Shown: piece after piece, positions 33,835 to 42,681 of the stretch
Layout of the letters: each line of letters opens with the position of its first letter
Numbering within the stretch: the stretch's first letter is position 1
Assembly (NCBI RefSeq): GCF_024584435.1
Contig: NZ_CP102197.1
Coordinates: 124,001 to 188,000, forward strand
DNA: 64,000 nucleotides
Origin: Schaalia odontolytica
GTDB taxonomy: Bacteria; Actinomycetota; Actinomycetes; Actinomycetales; Actinomycetaceae
Reading direction: 5' to 3'
The notes under the pieces: model-generated
Database searches by the model: none
Seen by the model: only the letters and a program-made list of their open reading frames with translations
Told to the model about the DNA's origin: nothing
Program-made: the position numbers and the translations under genes

Positions 33835-34983
33835 TCAGCCTCGCGGGGAGGCGTCACTACCGGCGTTGCGAGCAGCGTTCTTCTCGGACAGTAGCGTCGA
33901 GGCGATGCACGCATACTCGCGCGCCCGCACGGGCCACGTCCACGCGTCGATAAGGTCCGGCTGCGCCAGAGGCGCCGGCTCGCGCAGGTAGGAACGCAGG
34001 GAGTCGACCAGCGACTCCAGGTTCCTCTCCTCGGTGATCACCACCGGGTGCCCCTGCTCCGCCAAGAGCCTCGCCCCCGGTACCGTGAAGGTGACGACCC
34101 GGCCTCGCTCGGCGAGCGCCTCGAGCAGCGTCGTCTGGAATCCCTCGGACAGAACCGTCGGATTGACGAGGGTCGCCCCGGCGAGACGCGAACGCACCTC
34201 CTGCGCGCTCACCCGCCCCGGAGCGCAGAGTCGATCGGCCAGGTTGCGATCAACGATGAGAGCACGGGCCGCCTCAAGGTCTGCGCCCGCGCCCAACAGC
34301 TCCCCGGTGACCTCGACTCCCTCCGCGCTCAGGCGCGCCACGGCCTCGATAAACGTGTCCCAGCCCTTGCCGGGCACCATGCGCCCGACGAACACCAGGT
34401 GGCGGTGGCGATCCGCGATGGGCTCGGGATGGGGCGACGGAGGCGTGATCGCGTTGTAGAAGACATCGGCGCGCACCCCGCCCAGCCGCGAGGCAAAGTC
34501 CGCGGCCTGCTCGGAGACCCCGAGGACGCGGTCGGCGTGTCGCAGCACGTAGCGTCCCATCGTCACGTCAACGACGCGCGAGGCCGCAGCGATCACGGGG
34601 GACGAGGCCGCGACGAAACCCGAGCCGTGCTCGGTATGAATGACCGGAAGCCCCGCCTTACGGGCCGCACGGACCCCGACGAAGCTCATCGGGAAGAAAC
34701 GCGTGTGAACACTGACGATATCGATGTGCTCACGCGCCAGGAAACGCGCGATTCGACGGGTCGCCCCGGCGGAGGGGAAGCTAATGACGTCGGCGATGGG
34801 AAGGTGAGCGCGGTCCGTGCGAACATCGACCGTCTCCTCTGTGCGATGGCCGGGCTCATCGGAGATGGTCAGGACGAACACCCGATGCCCCAGCTGAGCC
34901 AGGGACACCGACAGGTGGTAGATGTGGGACTCTAACCCACCCAGGCGCGGGGGGTAGCTGTTCACGACGAACGCGATGCGCAT
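33835..34983 (-). CDS. Glycosyltransferase family 4 protein
   Basis: A 382-residue GT-B enzyme that transfers a nucleotide-activated sugar during surface glycan assembly. MRIAFVVNSYPPRLGGLESHI is the GT4 acceptor-domain start, HTEHGSG and DRVLGVSEQAADF follow, and the donor domain has FVGRMVPGKGWDTFIEA near residue 205 and NPTVLSEGFQTTLLEAL (the EX7E motif) near residue 285. Last gene of the minus-strand arm of the polysaccharide locus, 10 nt behind the flippase. Sugar specificity unknown. Confidence 0.88.
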   Translation of the reverse strand: MRIAFVVNSYPPRLGGLESHIYHLSVSLAQLGHRVFVLTISDEPGHRTEETVDVRTDRAHLPIADVISFPSAGATRRIARFLAREHIDIVSVHTRFFPMSFVGVRAARKAGLPVIHTEHGSGFVAASSPVIAAASRVVDVTMGRYVLRHADRVLGVSEQAADFASRLGGVRADVFYNAITPPSPHPEPIADRHRHLVFVGRMVPGKGWDTFIEAVARLSAEGVEVTGELLGAGADLEAARALIVDRNLADRLCAPGRVSAQEVRSRLAGATLVNPTVLSEGFQTTLLEALAERGRVVTFTVPGARLLAEQGHPVVITEERNLESLVDSLRSYLREPAPLAQPDLIDAWTWPVRAREYACIASTLLSEKNAARNAGSDASPRG

Positions 34984-34993
34984 AGGGAATCCT

Positions 34994-36343
34994 TCAGTCG
35001 GTAGTGGGCTGGGCGCCGGTGGGCGCGTTGCGGGCGGGGATCAGCATGACAAGAGCGAAGAGGAGGGCGAGCAAACCCATGGTGGCGGCATACGCCAGTG
35101 ACGCGCCCATCATGGCCAGGGAGCGTGTGAGCGCTGGAGCGAGCAGGTATGCGGTGGCGCCAGCCGCCACGAAGACCGCTAGGACCGCCCGCAGGCGGCG
35201 CATCGTCGCCAGGGCGTAGTAGAGGATGACGCTGGCCGCGTTGAGTGCGCCTGCCAGGACGAGCACCATTAGCTCGCCTACGTATCCCGACACGTCCGTG
35301 CCGAACACGAGGGTCAGGAGGGGAGGGCCGATCATATAGGTGACCGCGGCGACGATGGCGAAGGCGCCGGCCGTCGTCAGGAGGCCCCTGCGCACGATCG
35401 AGAAGAACTCGCCTCGCTTCCCCTCGGTCCAGCGCAGCGCCATGCGCGTGAGCAGCGGGCGGAACACGAAGAGCGAGAGCATGTTGATCGCCACCGCGGG
35501 CATGTAGATGATCGCGAAGACACCCAGCTCCTCGTCGCCGAGCGCCGCATGAATCGCGAAGCGTGGCGCGTTCGCCAGGTACTGGTTGAGGAACGCGGCG
35601 ACGAAGAGAGGCAGGCACTCCCACAGGATTCCCGCGACGCCCCGCACGTTCAGGGAGGGAAGGAGTGGGAAGACGCCCCGAGCGGGTAGCCCGTAGGCCA
35701 CGATGAGGACCACGCAGGTGACTGCGAAGGTGATGAGCGTCGAGGTCAGCAAATCCTGGGTGAACCAGTACAGGCCCGACCATAGGAACGTGGTTGTAAA
35801 TATGCGCGCGAAACAGGCCTTTCCCGCGATGTCAAGGCGGCCCGAGCGCTGGAACTCGGAGTAGTACACGTCTTCGAAGGCGTCGAAGATCCGCAGGAGC
35901 GCCATCGCGGCGATCACCGTAAAAGCGGGGTAGGGCTCCTTCGTCGAGGCGGTCCACGAGTGGTAAGCGATGAGGCCGACCATGACCAGACAGGTCAGCA
36001 GGCGCGTCGACAGGTAGGTGCCGAAGTCGAAGCGGCGCCGCACGTCGGTCACGTGGAAGGTGCGCACCTCGTACAGGCCCACCGTCTGATACTGCTGGCC
36101 GATCGCCAGAGCCAGCGTGAACAGCCCGTACTGGGCGCGGGCGAAGGAATCCGTGGCGCCCGAGCGCACGATCGCCACGCCCATGATGACCACGGCGAGA
36201 CTCGACATCAGGGAGGCCGCCGTGTTCCACAGGTAGTCCCGGCCCAGCTGACCGCGCGACTCAAGGGCCTCCCCGGTGGCCTCGACCTGCGCGTCGCCGC
36301 TATCCGAGGGAATAGACGAGGCCGTGGTGTCCTTCTCGCTCAC
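34994..36343 (-). CDS. Wzx-type polysaccharide flippase (MOP superfamily)
   Basis: A 449-residue integral membrane protein with about 12 hydrophobic segments after a 32-residue polar N-terminus. YLWNTAASLMSSLAVVIMGVAIVRSG resembles the first helix of Wzx/RfbX flippases, and the length fits. It would move lipid-linked oligosaccharide units across the membrane. Its start overlaps the stop of the upstream LicD gene by 4 nt (36340-36343), so flippase and phosphocholine transferase are co-expressed. No Wzy polymerase candidate is certain, though the DUF2142 protein nearby is a possible one. Confidence 0.8.
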   Translation of the reverse strand: MSEKDTTASSIPSDSGDAQVEATGEALESRGQLGRDYLWNTAASLMSSLAVVIMGVAIVRSGATDSFARAQYGLFTLALAIGQQYQTVGLYEVRTFHVTDVRRRFDFGTYLSTRLLTCLVMVGLIAYHSWTASTKEPYPAFTVIAAMALLRIFDAFEDVYYSEFQRSGRLDIAGKACFARIFTTTFLWSGLYWFTQDLLTSTLITFAVTCVVLIVAYGLPARGVFPLLPSLNVRGVAGILWECLPLFVAAFLNQYLANAPRFAIHAALGDEELGVFAIIYMPAVAINMLSLFVFRPLLTRMALRWTEGKRGEFFSIVRRGLLTTAGAFAIVAAVTYMIGPPLLTLVFGTDVSGYVGELMVLVLAGALNAASVILYYALATMRRLRAVLAVFVAAGATAYLLAPALTRSLAMMGASLAYAATMGLLALLFALVMLIPARNAPTGAQPTTD

Positions 36344-37242
36344 AGGTCGCCGCCCTCGGTCGCAGCGTCGAGGCCGGGATCGTTGGGGCCAAAAACGATG
36401 CGATACGGCTCGTGGGTCACGCGATCGCGCGGGTCGGGGACGCGCATGTAGTCGCCGTATCCCCGCGTCAAGACGACGTCGTAGGCGGCCGGAATGCGAA
36501 GAGTGATGTCGTCAAAGGGAACGACGCGCGCGGGGAAAAGCTCGGCCTCCGAAGCGCTCCAGCGGCGCGGATCGCGCGTTGAGAAGTCGCCGTACAGCGT
36601 CGTCCCATCCGCAGCCTTGACGGGGTTGTCGCGGCCCTTGAGAGCGGCACGCAGCCAGCGGCGATACAGGGACGCCTCGTTCACGCGCAGCGCGCGCATC
36701 CCCCAGTGGGCGCAGGCCATCGCAATCGCCGCGAGCTGACGAGCAGGCGTCGGTAGACCCGTCGGCGGGCACGGAATCGAACGAAGGAACATGAGCCTGG
36801 CCCACAGCCACGTGCCACGCAACTGTGCGCGGAAACGAGCCGGATCCTCGGCGATCTCGTCCAGGACGAACAAATCGACACTGATCGGCATGCGGAAGGG
36901 CCGATCCTTGGCCACCTTGGAGATGAACTCCGACCCCTTCAAGCCCAGCACCCCGAAGCTAATCGGGAAGTCCGAGTGAGAGGCGGGGGACGCGATGAAG
37001 AACTCATCTCGCAGGACGGCGGGGGCCTCGGCAATGAAACGCTCGTAGTCCGGGCGGGGCATACACACGTCCCCGTCGTCGTCCCACGGGATAAAGCCCT
37101 GATGGCGTACCGCTCCGATCGCCGTTCCGCCGTAGGCGACGTAGCGAATGTCCAGGAGAGTACAGACGCGGTCGATCTCGGCCAAGCACCGCTTGGTAAC
37201 GCGCTGAATGGCTGCCAGGGTTGCGGGATCAGCTTCGCTCAT
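36340..37242 (-). CDS. LicD family phosphotransferase (copy 1)
   Basis: A 300-residue LicD-type protein; the family transfers phosphocholine from CDP-choline (or related phospho groups) to surface glycans. The core motif VAYGGTAIGAVRHQGFIPWDDDGDVCM is at residues 35-61, with the catalytic Asp cluster intact. SVDLFVLDEIAED and GYGDYM are further landmarks. Coupled to the downstream flippase gene by a 4-nt overlap and 29 nt downstream of the second licD. Paralogous to the next gene (same order of motifs), so the two probably act on different sugars of one glycan. Confidence 0.9.
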   Translation of the reverse strand: MSEADPATLAAIQRVTKRCLAEIDRVCTLLDIRYVAYGGTAIGAVRHQGFIPWDDDGDVCMPRPDYERFIAEAPAVLRDEFFIASPASHSDFPISFGVLGLKGSEFISKVAKDRPFRMPISVDLFVLDEIAEDPARFRAQLRGTWLWARLMFLRSIPCPPTGLPTPARQLAAIAMACAHWGMRALRVNEASLYRRWLRAALKGRDNPVKAADGTTLYGDFSTRDPRRWSASEAELFPARVVPFDDITLRIPAAYDVVLTRGYGDYMRVPDPRDRVTHEPYRIVFGPNDPGLDAATEGGDL

Positions 37243-37271
37243 GTGTGTCCGATCAACAGTGGGTGGATGGC

Positions 37272-38129
37272 TTAGAGGATGGACTCGTAGGGGCCGAAAT
37301 CAACGACGGCCGGAGCGTGGTTGTAGCGCTTGTCCGGCGGCGGCAACTGCATGTAGTCGCCGTAGCCCCGGCGCAGCAGGGCATCGTAGTCGTGCTGGAT
37401 CATCACGGTGATGTCCTCGAAGGGGACCCGCCGAGTGGGGAAAAACTCCTCCTCGCGCACGATCCAATTCTGGGGGTCGCGCATCGTGAAGTCCGCGTAC
37501 ACCCCCGTTCCCGCGCCCTCGTAGCGGCGGACGGCACGCTCCCAGCGGGCCTGCAGGCTACGCGGGGTTGCGCGCAGTGCCTTGAGTCCCAGGTGCGCAA
37601 CGGTCGTCGCCGAGTAGATGAGTGCCTTCTTCCACGTCGGCGGATTGATGAGGTAGGGGCGAGCGGTGCCCTGCAGGAACAGCAGGCGTCCCCACCACCA
37701 GGACGCGCGAGACATTGCGCGGAAGGCCTTCTCGTCGGCGGGGATCTCGTCGAGGGGAAGAATGTCGACGAAGAAGGGCATCCGATAGGCCGACTCGCGG
37801 GCCGCTTCCGGGACGAGGAGGGTCCCGGGGATCACCATCTTCGTGAACATGAACGGAAAGTCCTCGCACGTGCGAGTGTTATCCAGACGGAAACGCTCAT
37901 CCATGTGCTTGGGCGCCTCGGCGAGAAAACGCTCGTAGTCGGCGCGCGTCATCATCACGTCAATGTCGTCGTCCCAGGGAATGAAACCCCCGTGGCGAAT
38001 CGCCCCGATGGCGGTTCCCCCGTAGACCGCGTATGACACCCCGATGAGCCCGCAGACACGGTCCAGTTCCGCCAGGATCAACGTCAGAAGCTTGTGCACC
38101 TTGGCCAGGTCACTCCGGGGTGTCGCCAT
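37272..38129 (-). CDS. LicD family phosphotransferase (copy 2)
   Basis: A 285-residue paralogue of the neighbouring LicD protein. VYGGTAIGAIRHGGFIPWDDDIDVMM holds the Asp triad of the nucleotidyltransferase-like fold. FFVDILPLDEIPADE, GYGDYMQLPPPDKRYNHAP and WWWGRLLFLQG follow. The ATG at 38129 has GGAGG 4 nt upstream; the longer frame runs into the upstream intergenic hairpin. A rho-independent terminator lies between it and the upstream permease gene, so both licD genes may be expressed at a lower or separate level. Confidence 0.9.
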   Translation of the reverse strand: MATPRSDLAKVHKLLTLILAELDRVCGLIGVSYAVYGGTAIGAIRHGGFIPWDDDIDVMMTRADYERFLAEAPKHMDERFRLDNTRTCEDFPFMFTKMVIPGTLLVPEAARESAYRMPFFVDILPLDEIPADEKAFRAMSRASWWWGRLLFLQGTARPYLINPPTWKKALIYSATTVAHLGLKALRATPRSLQARWERAVRRYEGAGTGVYADFTMRDPQNWIVREEEFFPTRRVPFEDITVMIQHDYDALLRRGYGDYMQLPPPDKRYNHAPAVVDFGPYESIL

Positions 38130-38149
38130 AAGTCCTCCACTTGTGGAAA

Positions 38150-38177
38150 GCTGGTGGGCGCATGCGCGCCCACCAGC
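38150..38177 (-). terminator. Terminator or attenuator between licB-like and licD genes
   Basis: Perfect 12-bp stem (38150-38161 and 38166-38177, arm GCTGGTGGGCGC) with a 4-nt loop. On the minus strand it is followed by TTTCC. It stands 8 nt after the permease stop and 20 nt before the licD start. Confidence 0.7.
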
Positions 38178-38184
38178 CATTGTC

Positions 38185-39159
38185 TCACGCCTGATTACGG
38201 CTTTCCGTCCCAGTGCGCCTGGGAAGGAGATCACCCCACGAGGGGGTTGCCGCCAGAACCGTGCCGACGAGAATCACCGCGCAGCACAGGATCTGGAATG
38301 CGGTGGGCACCGTCCCCTGCAGCACGAGAGCGAAGATGACCGCCCACGCCGAATACGAGATGTTGAGCGCCATGCCGCGCGACGCCCCGATCGCGGACAG
38401 CGCCTTGTAGTAGAACAGGTACGAGGCAGTACCCGCCAGGCCCGCGAGGACCGCGACACCGGCCGAGAGATGGGCGAGGGAGTGCAGCGTGAAGCCAAAG
38501 ACTCCCGCGATGGGTGCGACGATGAAGAGATAGACCGCCGCCGAGGTCGTCTCGCGGATCTGCAACGCCACCTCGTTGTCCACGGTGTCGTCGCGCATCC
38601 CCCAGGTCAGGATCACGGCCTCCGATCCCCATCCGACCACGCACGCCAACGCTCCCGCGACTCCGAGAACGGCGTTGCCGCCCTCGACGGCGTCGGTGGT
38701 GGCCGTCCACCCGGTTGCCACGATCGCCGCCAACGCGACCAGCAGGGCCACGATCTGGCGGGCCGCCATGGACTCCTTGAGGAGGACGAACGCCAGCAGC
38801 GTGCCCAGGGCCGGGTAGAACGTGGAGATGATGGCCGTCGGCCCGGGGCCGATGTTGTCGATCGCGATCAGGTAGCCGCTCATGCCGATCGGTCCGCCCA
38901 GCAGCGCCGCGGCGACCACGGCCCGTCCCGCGCGGCTGCGCAGCGCCTTCGCGCTGTCCCGCAGGCGTCCGCGAATTGCCATGTAGACCAGCAGGATGAC
39001 GGCACACGCCACATCGTGCAGGACCGCTCCGGCCAGGGCCGACTGCTCGAAGGACGCGAAAGGTGTCATCGCCAGAGCGATCGCCAACACCACCGTGTCC
39101 AGACCCCACAGGGCACCCGAGAAGATTCCGTAGCGCTTGCCTCCACTCTCCTTCCTCAT
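38185..39159 (-). CDS. DMT/EamA family permease, LicB-like choline transporter
   Basis: A 324-residue permease with ten hydrophobic helices in two EamA-like halves. In lic1 loci LicB is a choline permease of this superfamily, and here the gene overlaps by 4 nt (ATGA at 39156-39159) the LicC-LicA fusion, which strongly supports a choline-uptake role. MRKESGGKRYGIFSGALWGLDTV at the start resembles LicB proteins. Substrate is inferred from context rather than from binding residues. Confidence 0.8.
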   Translation of the reverse strand: MRKESGGKRYGIFSGALWGLDTVVLAIALAMTPFASFEQSALAGAVLHDVACAVILLVYMAIRGRLRDSAKALRSRAGRAVVAAALLGGPIGMSGYLIAIDNIGPGPTAIISTFYPALGTLLAFVLLKESMAARQIVALLVALAAIVATGWTATTDAVEGGNAVLGVAGALACVVGWGSEAVILTWGMRDDTVDNEVALQIRETTSAAVYLFIVAPIAGVFGFTLHSLAHLSAGVAVLAGLAGTASYLFYYKALSAIGASRGMALNISYSAWAVIFALVLQGTVPTAFQILCCAVILVGTVLAATPSWGDLLPRRTGTESRNQA

Positions 39160-40991
39160 GCCAGCTCACCGCCCTGCGTGTTCTCCTGAGCGTGCTGCGC
39201 ACACGCCTCGTAGGAGGCGAGCAGCGAATCGAGGGTGCGCGTCGCGTGCGAATAGTAGGTATAGAGCCATTCGCCCACGTCGTCGCCCTCGGCCTCCTTG
39301 ACGAGCGCCCACACGTACCAGCACCAGCCCGCGAAGACCTCGTAGGAGAAGAAGTGCCTCTCCTCGCGCTCGCTCGGTGCGTGCCCGAGGTAGAACTCCA
39401 GGGCGGCGCGTGCGCGCTCGCCGTTCATCTCCGGCGTGCACACGACCATCGTTCCAAAGTCTGCGGCCACGTCGGACATGCCGGCGTACTCCCAGTCGAT
39501 GAGGCTGATCGCTCCGTCCGTGGACACGAGGAAGTTGGGCGGGAAGAAGTCATTGTGGGAGGGGACCACCTCGAAGCCGTCGGCGTCGGCAAACGCCTTC
39601 AGGCGCGCGACCTTCTCGCGCAGCTCGCGGTATCCGGGTACGTCGATCGGCCCGAACTGGCGCAGAATGTTCTCGTAACGGTTGGCCTCGGTGATGAAAT
39701 CGAAGGACCTCTTGAGGATGCGCCCCGAGCAGTGGAGCGCCCGATCCATCTCCATCGCCGCGCGAAGCTCCTTCTCGCTCGTCACATCCAAGTTGCGAAC
39801 GTCGGTGATGAAGCGAGAGATCTTCCAGCCCGCCTGCGGGTCTCCGGCGACGAAGGTGTCGTCAATGCCCAGCTCGGCGGCCAGTCGCAGGGCGGCGAAC
39901 TCGGCGCTGCGGTCCACGATCTTCTCGGTCCCAATGCCCGGATGACGGTACACGTACTGCGCGTCGCCCACCGCGAAGTGGCACGACAGGTTCGTGATGC
40001 CCTGTTTGAGCGGATAGAAGTCGCGGATATCGGACTTCGCGCAGCCGAGCGTTTGCACGATGTGATCGAAGACCTCCGAGTCCACGTTCTCCATGAACAG
40101 CGGGTCGAAGCTGCGAAGCTCGTCGACGGAGTCAAACTCGTGGATGACTCCGTCCGGGTAGCGGCGAATCACCATGTCGAAGGACTTGATGTGGTCGAGG
40201 TAGATGGCCTCCCAGAGCTTGGCCGCGGTCTCCGGCCGGTCGTAGACGCTCTCCAACACGGTGCGGAACTGAGCGGAGAACGCGCGGTCGAAGTAGACGT
40301 GGCCGAGCATGACCCACGCGTCCGCGCCGCCGATGCTCGCGCCCGTAATCCGGTCGGAGGGACCGACCTTGAGGCACCACTCGGGCGTGGGACCCTCCAC
40401 GTAGTTGGCCGAGTAATAGGCCTTGTACACGTAGGGTTCGAACGGGTTCGTTGTGAAGTAGTCGTCGGAGGAACACACGTAGGTGTTGTCCAGGATGTCT
40501 CGCACCAGCCACAGGGAGCCGTTGTTGTTGCGGGTGGCGTACTCGCGATTGACGACGATGTTCACCCCGTACTTCTTTCCGAGGTAGAAGAAGTACTCCT
40601 TCTTGTAGCCCACAACCATCGTGACGTTGGTGATTCCGGCCTCGTGAAGCTGGCGGATCTGGCGCTCCACCAGGATCTCCCCGCGCACCTTGAGCGTACC
40701 CTTGGGGCGCTCGTAGCTGATGGGCGCGAAACGCGAGGATATGCCGGCGGCCATGATGACGGCGCCGGTGACCCGGTAGGGTTCGAGGGCCTCGCGGCCA
40801 GCGGGGGTCAGGGCGCGGTCGTCAATGTAGCCCAGGGCCTCGCACTCGCGGGTCGCCGTGTTGACGCGGCCCAGGCTCATCCCGGTGACCTCGGAGAGGG
40901 CGCGCTGGGTGAGGGGGCGCTCCTCCTTCAGGAGCGTGGACAGGATGTTGAACTGAGGTTCGGTGAGGGAACCGATGGTGCAGGATGCCAT
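39156..40991 (-). CDS. HTH-LicC-LicA fusion: phosphocholine cytidylyltransferase and choline kinase
   Basis: A 611-residue three-domain protein. Residues 1-60 are a winged helix (EPQFNILSTLLKEE, LTQRALSEVTGMSLGRV). Residues 70-300 are a LicC-type nucleotidyltransferase (AVIMAAGISSRFAP, ERPKGTLKVRGEILVERQI, CSSDDYF) making CDP-choline from phosphocholine. Residues 330-600 are a LicA-type kinase (SHNDFFPPNFLV as the catalytic loop, SLIDWEYAG as the Mg site). Fusing both steps lets choline be phosphorylated and activated in one polypeptide. The start at 40991 is uncertain, because the Shine-Dalgarno-like GGGAGG is only 2 nt away; a GTG 6 codons upstream is an alternative. Confidence 0.88.
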   Translation of the reverse strand: MASCTIGSLTEPQFNILSTLLKEERPLTQRALSEVTGMSLGRVNTATRECEALGYIDDRALTPAGREALEPYRVTGAVIMAAGISSRFAPISYERPKGTLKVRGEILVERQIRQLHEAGITNVTMVVGYKKEYFFYLGKKYGVNIVVNREYATRNNNGSLWLVRDILDNTYVCSSDDYFTTNPFEPYVYKAYYSANYVEGPTPEWCLKVGPSDRITGASIGGADAWVMLGHVYFDRAFSAQFRTVLESVYDRPETAAKLWEAIYLDHIKSFDMVIRRYPDGVIHEFDSVDELRSFDPLFMENVDSEVFDHIVQTLGCAKSDIRDFYPLKQGITNLSCHFAVGDAQYVYRHPGIGTEKIVDRSAEFAALRLAAELGIDDTFVAGDPQAGWKISRFITDVRNLDVTSEKELRAAMEMDRALHCSGRILKRSFDFITEANRYENILRQFGPIDVPGYRELREKVARLKAFADADGFEVVPSHNDFFPPNFLVSTDGAISLIDWEYAGMSDVAADFGTMVVCTPEMNGERARAALEFYLGHAPSEREERHFFSYEVFAGWCWYVWALVKEAEGDDVGEWLYTYYSHATRTLDSLLASYEACAQHAQENTQGGELA

Positions 40992-41107
40992 GGCCTCCCT
41001 TTCGTTCACTAGGTGAAATGCTGACTGCGCGTTCGAGCTTAGCACTCAATCCTCAAACTGTGAACATGAGGGGTTTATCCCACTCCACCGCTTCCCAGGC
41101 CTTGCCT

Positions 41108-42649
41108 CTAGTCGCGCGGCGAGGCCGAATCGCTCACTTCCTCGCGTGTGAGAAGCAGCGCAATCGTCAGGGCCACGATGAAGGCGAAGGAGGCTATCAG
41201 GCACACCGCGCTGGGCCCGATGGGGGCGCTTTCCCACCACCACGATGCCTCTTTGCTGAGGTTCAGGGTGTTGGACGAGGCGCTGCCGTGCGTGTAGCGC
41301 AGCAGGAGCGTAAAGATGGCGTAGAAGTTGAGCGTTCCCAGGAACACTGCGAGCATGCCGACCTGGGGGCGCGTGATCGTGCGCTCGCGCCGATCCATCG
41401 TGAGCATGAAGAAGAAGAGGACCGCCAGCAGGGGCATCATGTAGCGCGGCTGGTAGGAGATGACGTTGTTGAAGCGCTGGAGGACACCCAGGAGGATCGG
41501 AACCCCCGCCATCGCTCCAGCCAGCATCAGGGATGTCATTGCCTTACGCCACGACCACGAACGAACCCCCGCAATGATGATGGCGCCGGCAATCAGGAGG
41601 CCGATCGTCGACACGAAGCCGTCGTAGGGCACGTCCATCCATCCCGGCCCCCAGCGGTAGCCGTAGAAGCCTGCGAAGAACTGGGGGAGCGCGTGCAGGT
41701 TCGCCGCAAGCGCCTGAATGGCAGACATGTTCGGCGTGTCCGTCGACACGAGGGTGTTGGACGCGACGCTCGTCGATCTCATGATGAGGATTCCAATGAT
41801 CGAGGCGAGCAGGGCGAGCACACCCTCGGGCCAGCGATCGCGGCGCCAGCGCACCGCGAAGATCAGGGCAGCCGAGACGACGAAGAGGAAGAAGGCCGCG
41901 TCCGCGCGCGACGTGCACGCCAGGAGGGCGCCGATTGCGGCCCCTCCCATGAGACTCCAGCGGCGCCAGCCCTCGGAGTTGGCGGCCGACCACAGTCCCG
42001 CGGCGAAGGCGAGGACCCCGGAAAATGCCCACGATGAGGGGTTGTTCGACGCGATGAAGTAGATGCCCATCGGCGTCCACGCCGCCGCCATCGCCACAAC
42101 GTAGCCTCGACGCAGGAACGAGGGCATGAGCGCTGCGATACCCCCCAGCAGCAGGACGGCAATGCCCCAGTTGATGATGCGCATCGTCAGGGCTGCGCGA
42201 TGAGTGTCGTGGGCGATGAAGTGGTGGTGGAACTGGTAGTAGCCCCACGGGTAGTTTCCGTCGTCCCACCGGTCGGTGACGGCCGTGCGCTCGTCCGACA
42301 GGTTGTAGACGCAGGCGGCCGAACTCTCCCCGTGGAACGCGTAGCACGCGACGCGGTTCGACGCGATCGTCTCGGGAACCACCGGACCATAGGTGTCTTC
42401 CTCCGTGTAGCCCGTCTCGCATCCCGATTCGGAGAGTGGGGGAGTACACCAGATGGAGGCCAGGTGGTAGTCGTCATCGGGGGAGCCGCCCACCGGCGAG
42501 GAAACGGCCCACGCGACGCCCAGGGCGAATACGGAGGCGAGAAGGGCGATGACGCCCAGGATGTTCCAGTGACGGCGAGTCAGCGGGAGGCGTGTGGCGG
42601 GGGCGCGGCGTCCCTCGGTGTCGTTGCTGGAGTTTTGGGCGGTGGCCAT
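41108..42649 (-). CDS. DUF2142-like multi-pass membrane protein of the polysaccharide locus
   Basis: A 513-residue protein with about 11 membrane segments. The first (ILGVIALLASVFALGVAWAV) is followed by PVGGSPDDDYHLASIWC, the acidic DDxxH-type loop of DUF2142/GT-C-like proteins, and a large periplasmic loop with cysteines. GAGGAA 8 nt upstream supports the start at 42649. DUF2142 proteins are found in polysaccharide loci and may be GT-C glycosyltransferases or polymerases; neither has been shown. It lies between GT4 and licCA genes on the same strand. Confidence 0.75.
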   Translation of the reverse strand: MATAQNSSNDTEGRRAPATRLPLTRRHWNILGVIALLASVFALGVAWAVSSPVGGSPDDDYHLASIWCTPPLSESGCETGYTEEDTYGPVVPETIASNRVACYAFHGESSAACVYNLSDERTAVTDRWDDGNYPWGYYQFHHHFIAHDTHRAALTMRIINWGIAVLLLGGIAALMPSFLRRGYVVAMAAAWTPMGIYFIASNNPSSWAFSGVLAFAAGLWSAANSEGWRRWSLMGGAAIGALLACTSRADAAFFLFVVSAALIFAVRWRRDRWPEGVLALLASIIGILIMRSTSVASNTLVSTDTPNMSAIQALAANLHALPQFFAGFYGYRWGPGWMDVPYDGFVSTIGLLIAGAIIIAGVRSWSWRKAMTSLMLAGAMAGVPILLGVLQRFNNVISYQPRYMMPLLAVLFFFMLTMDRRERTITRPQVGMLAVFLGTLNFYAIFTLLLRYTHGSASSNTLNLSKEASWWWESAPIGPSAVCLIASFAFIVALTIALLLTREEVSDSASPRD

Positions 42650-42681
42650 GGGGTTGCTTCCTCGTGCTATCGGTGCGGGGA

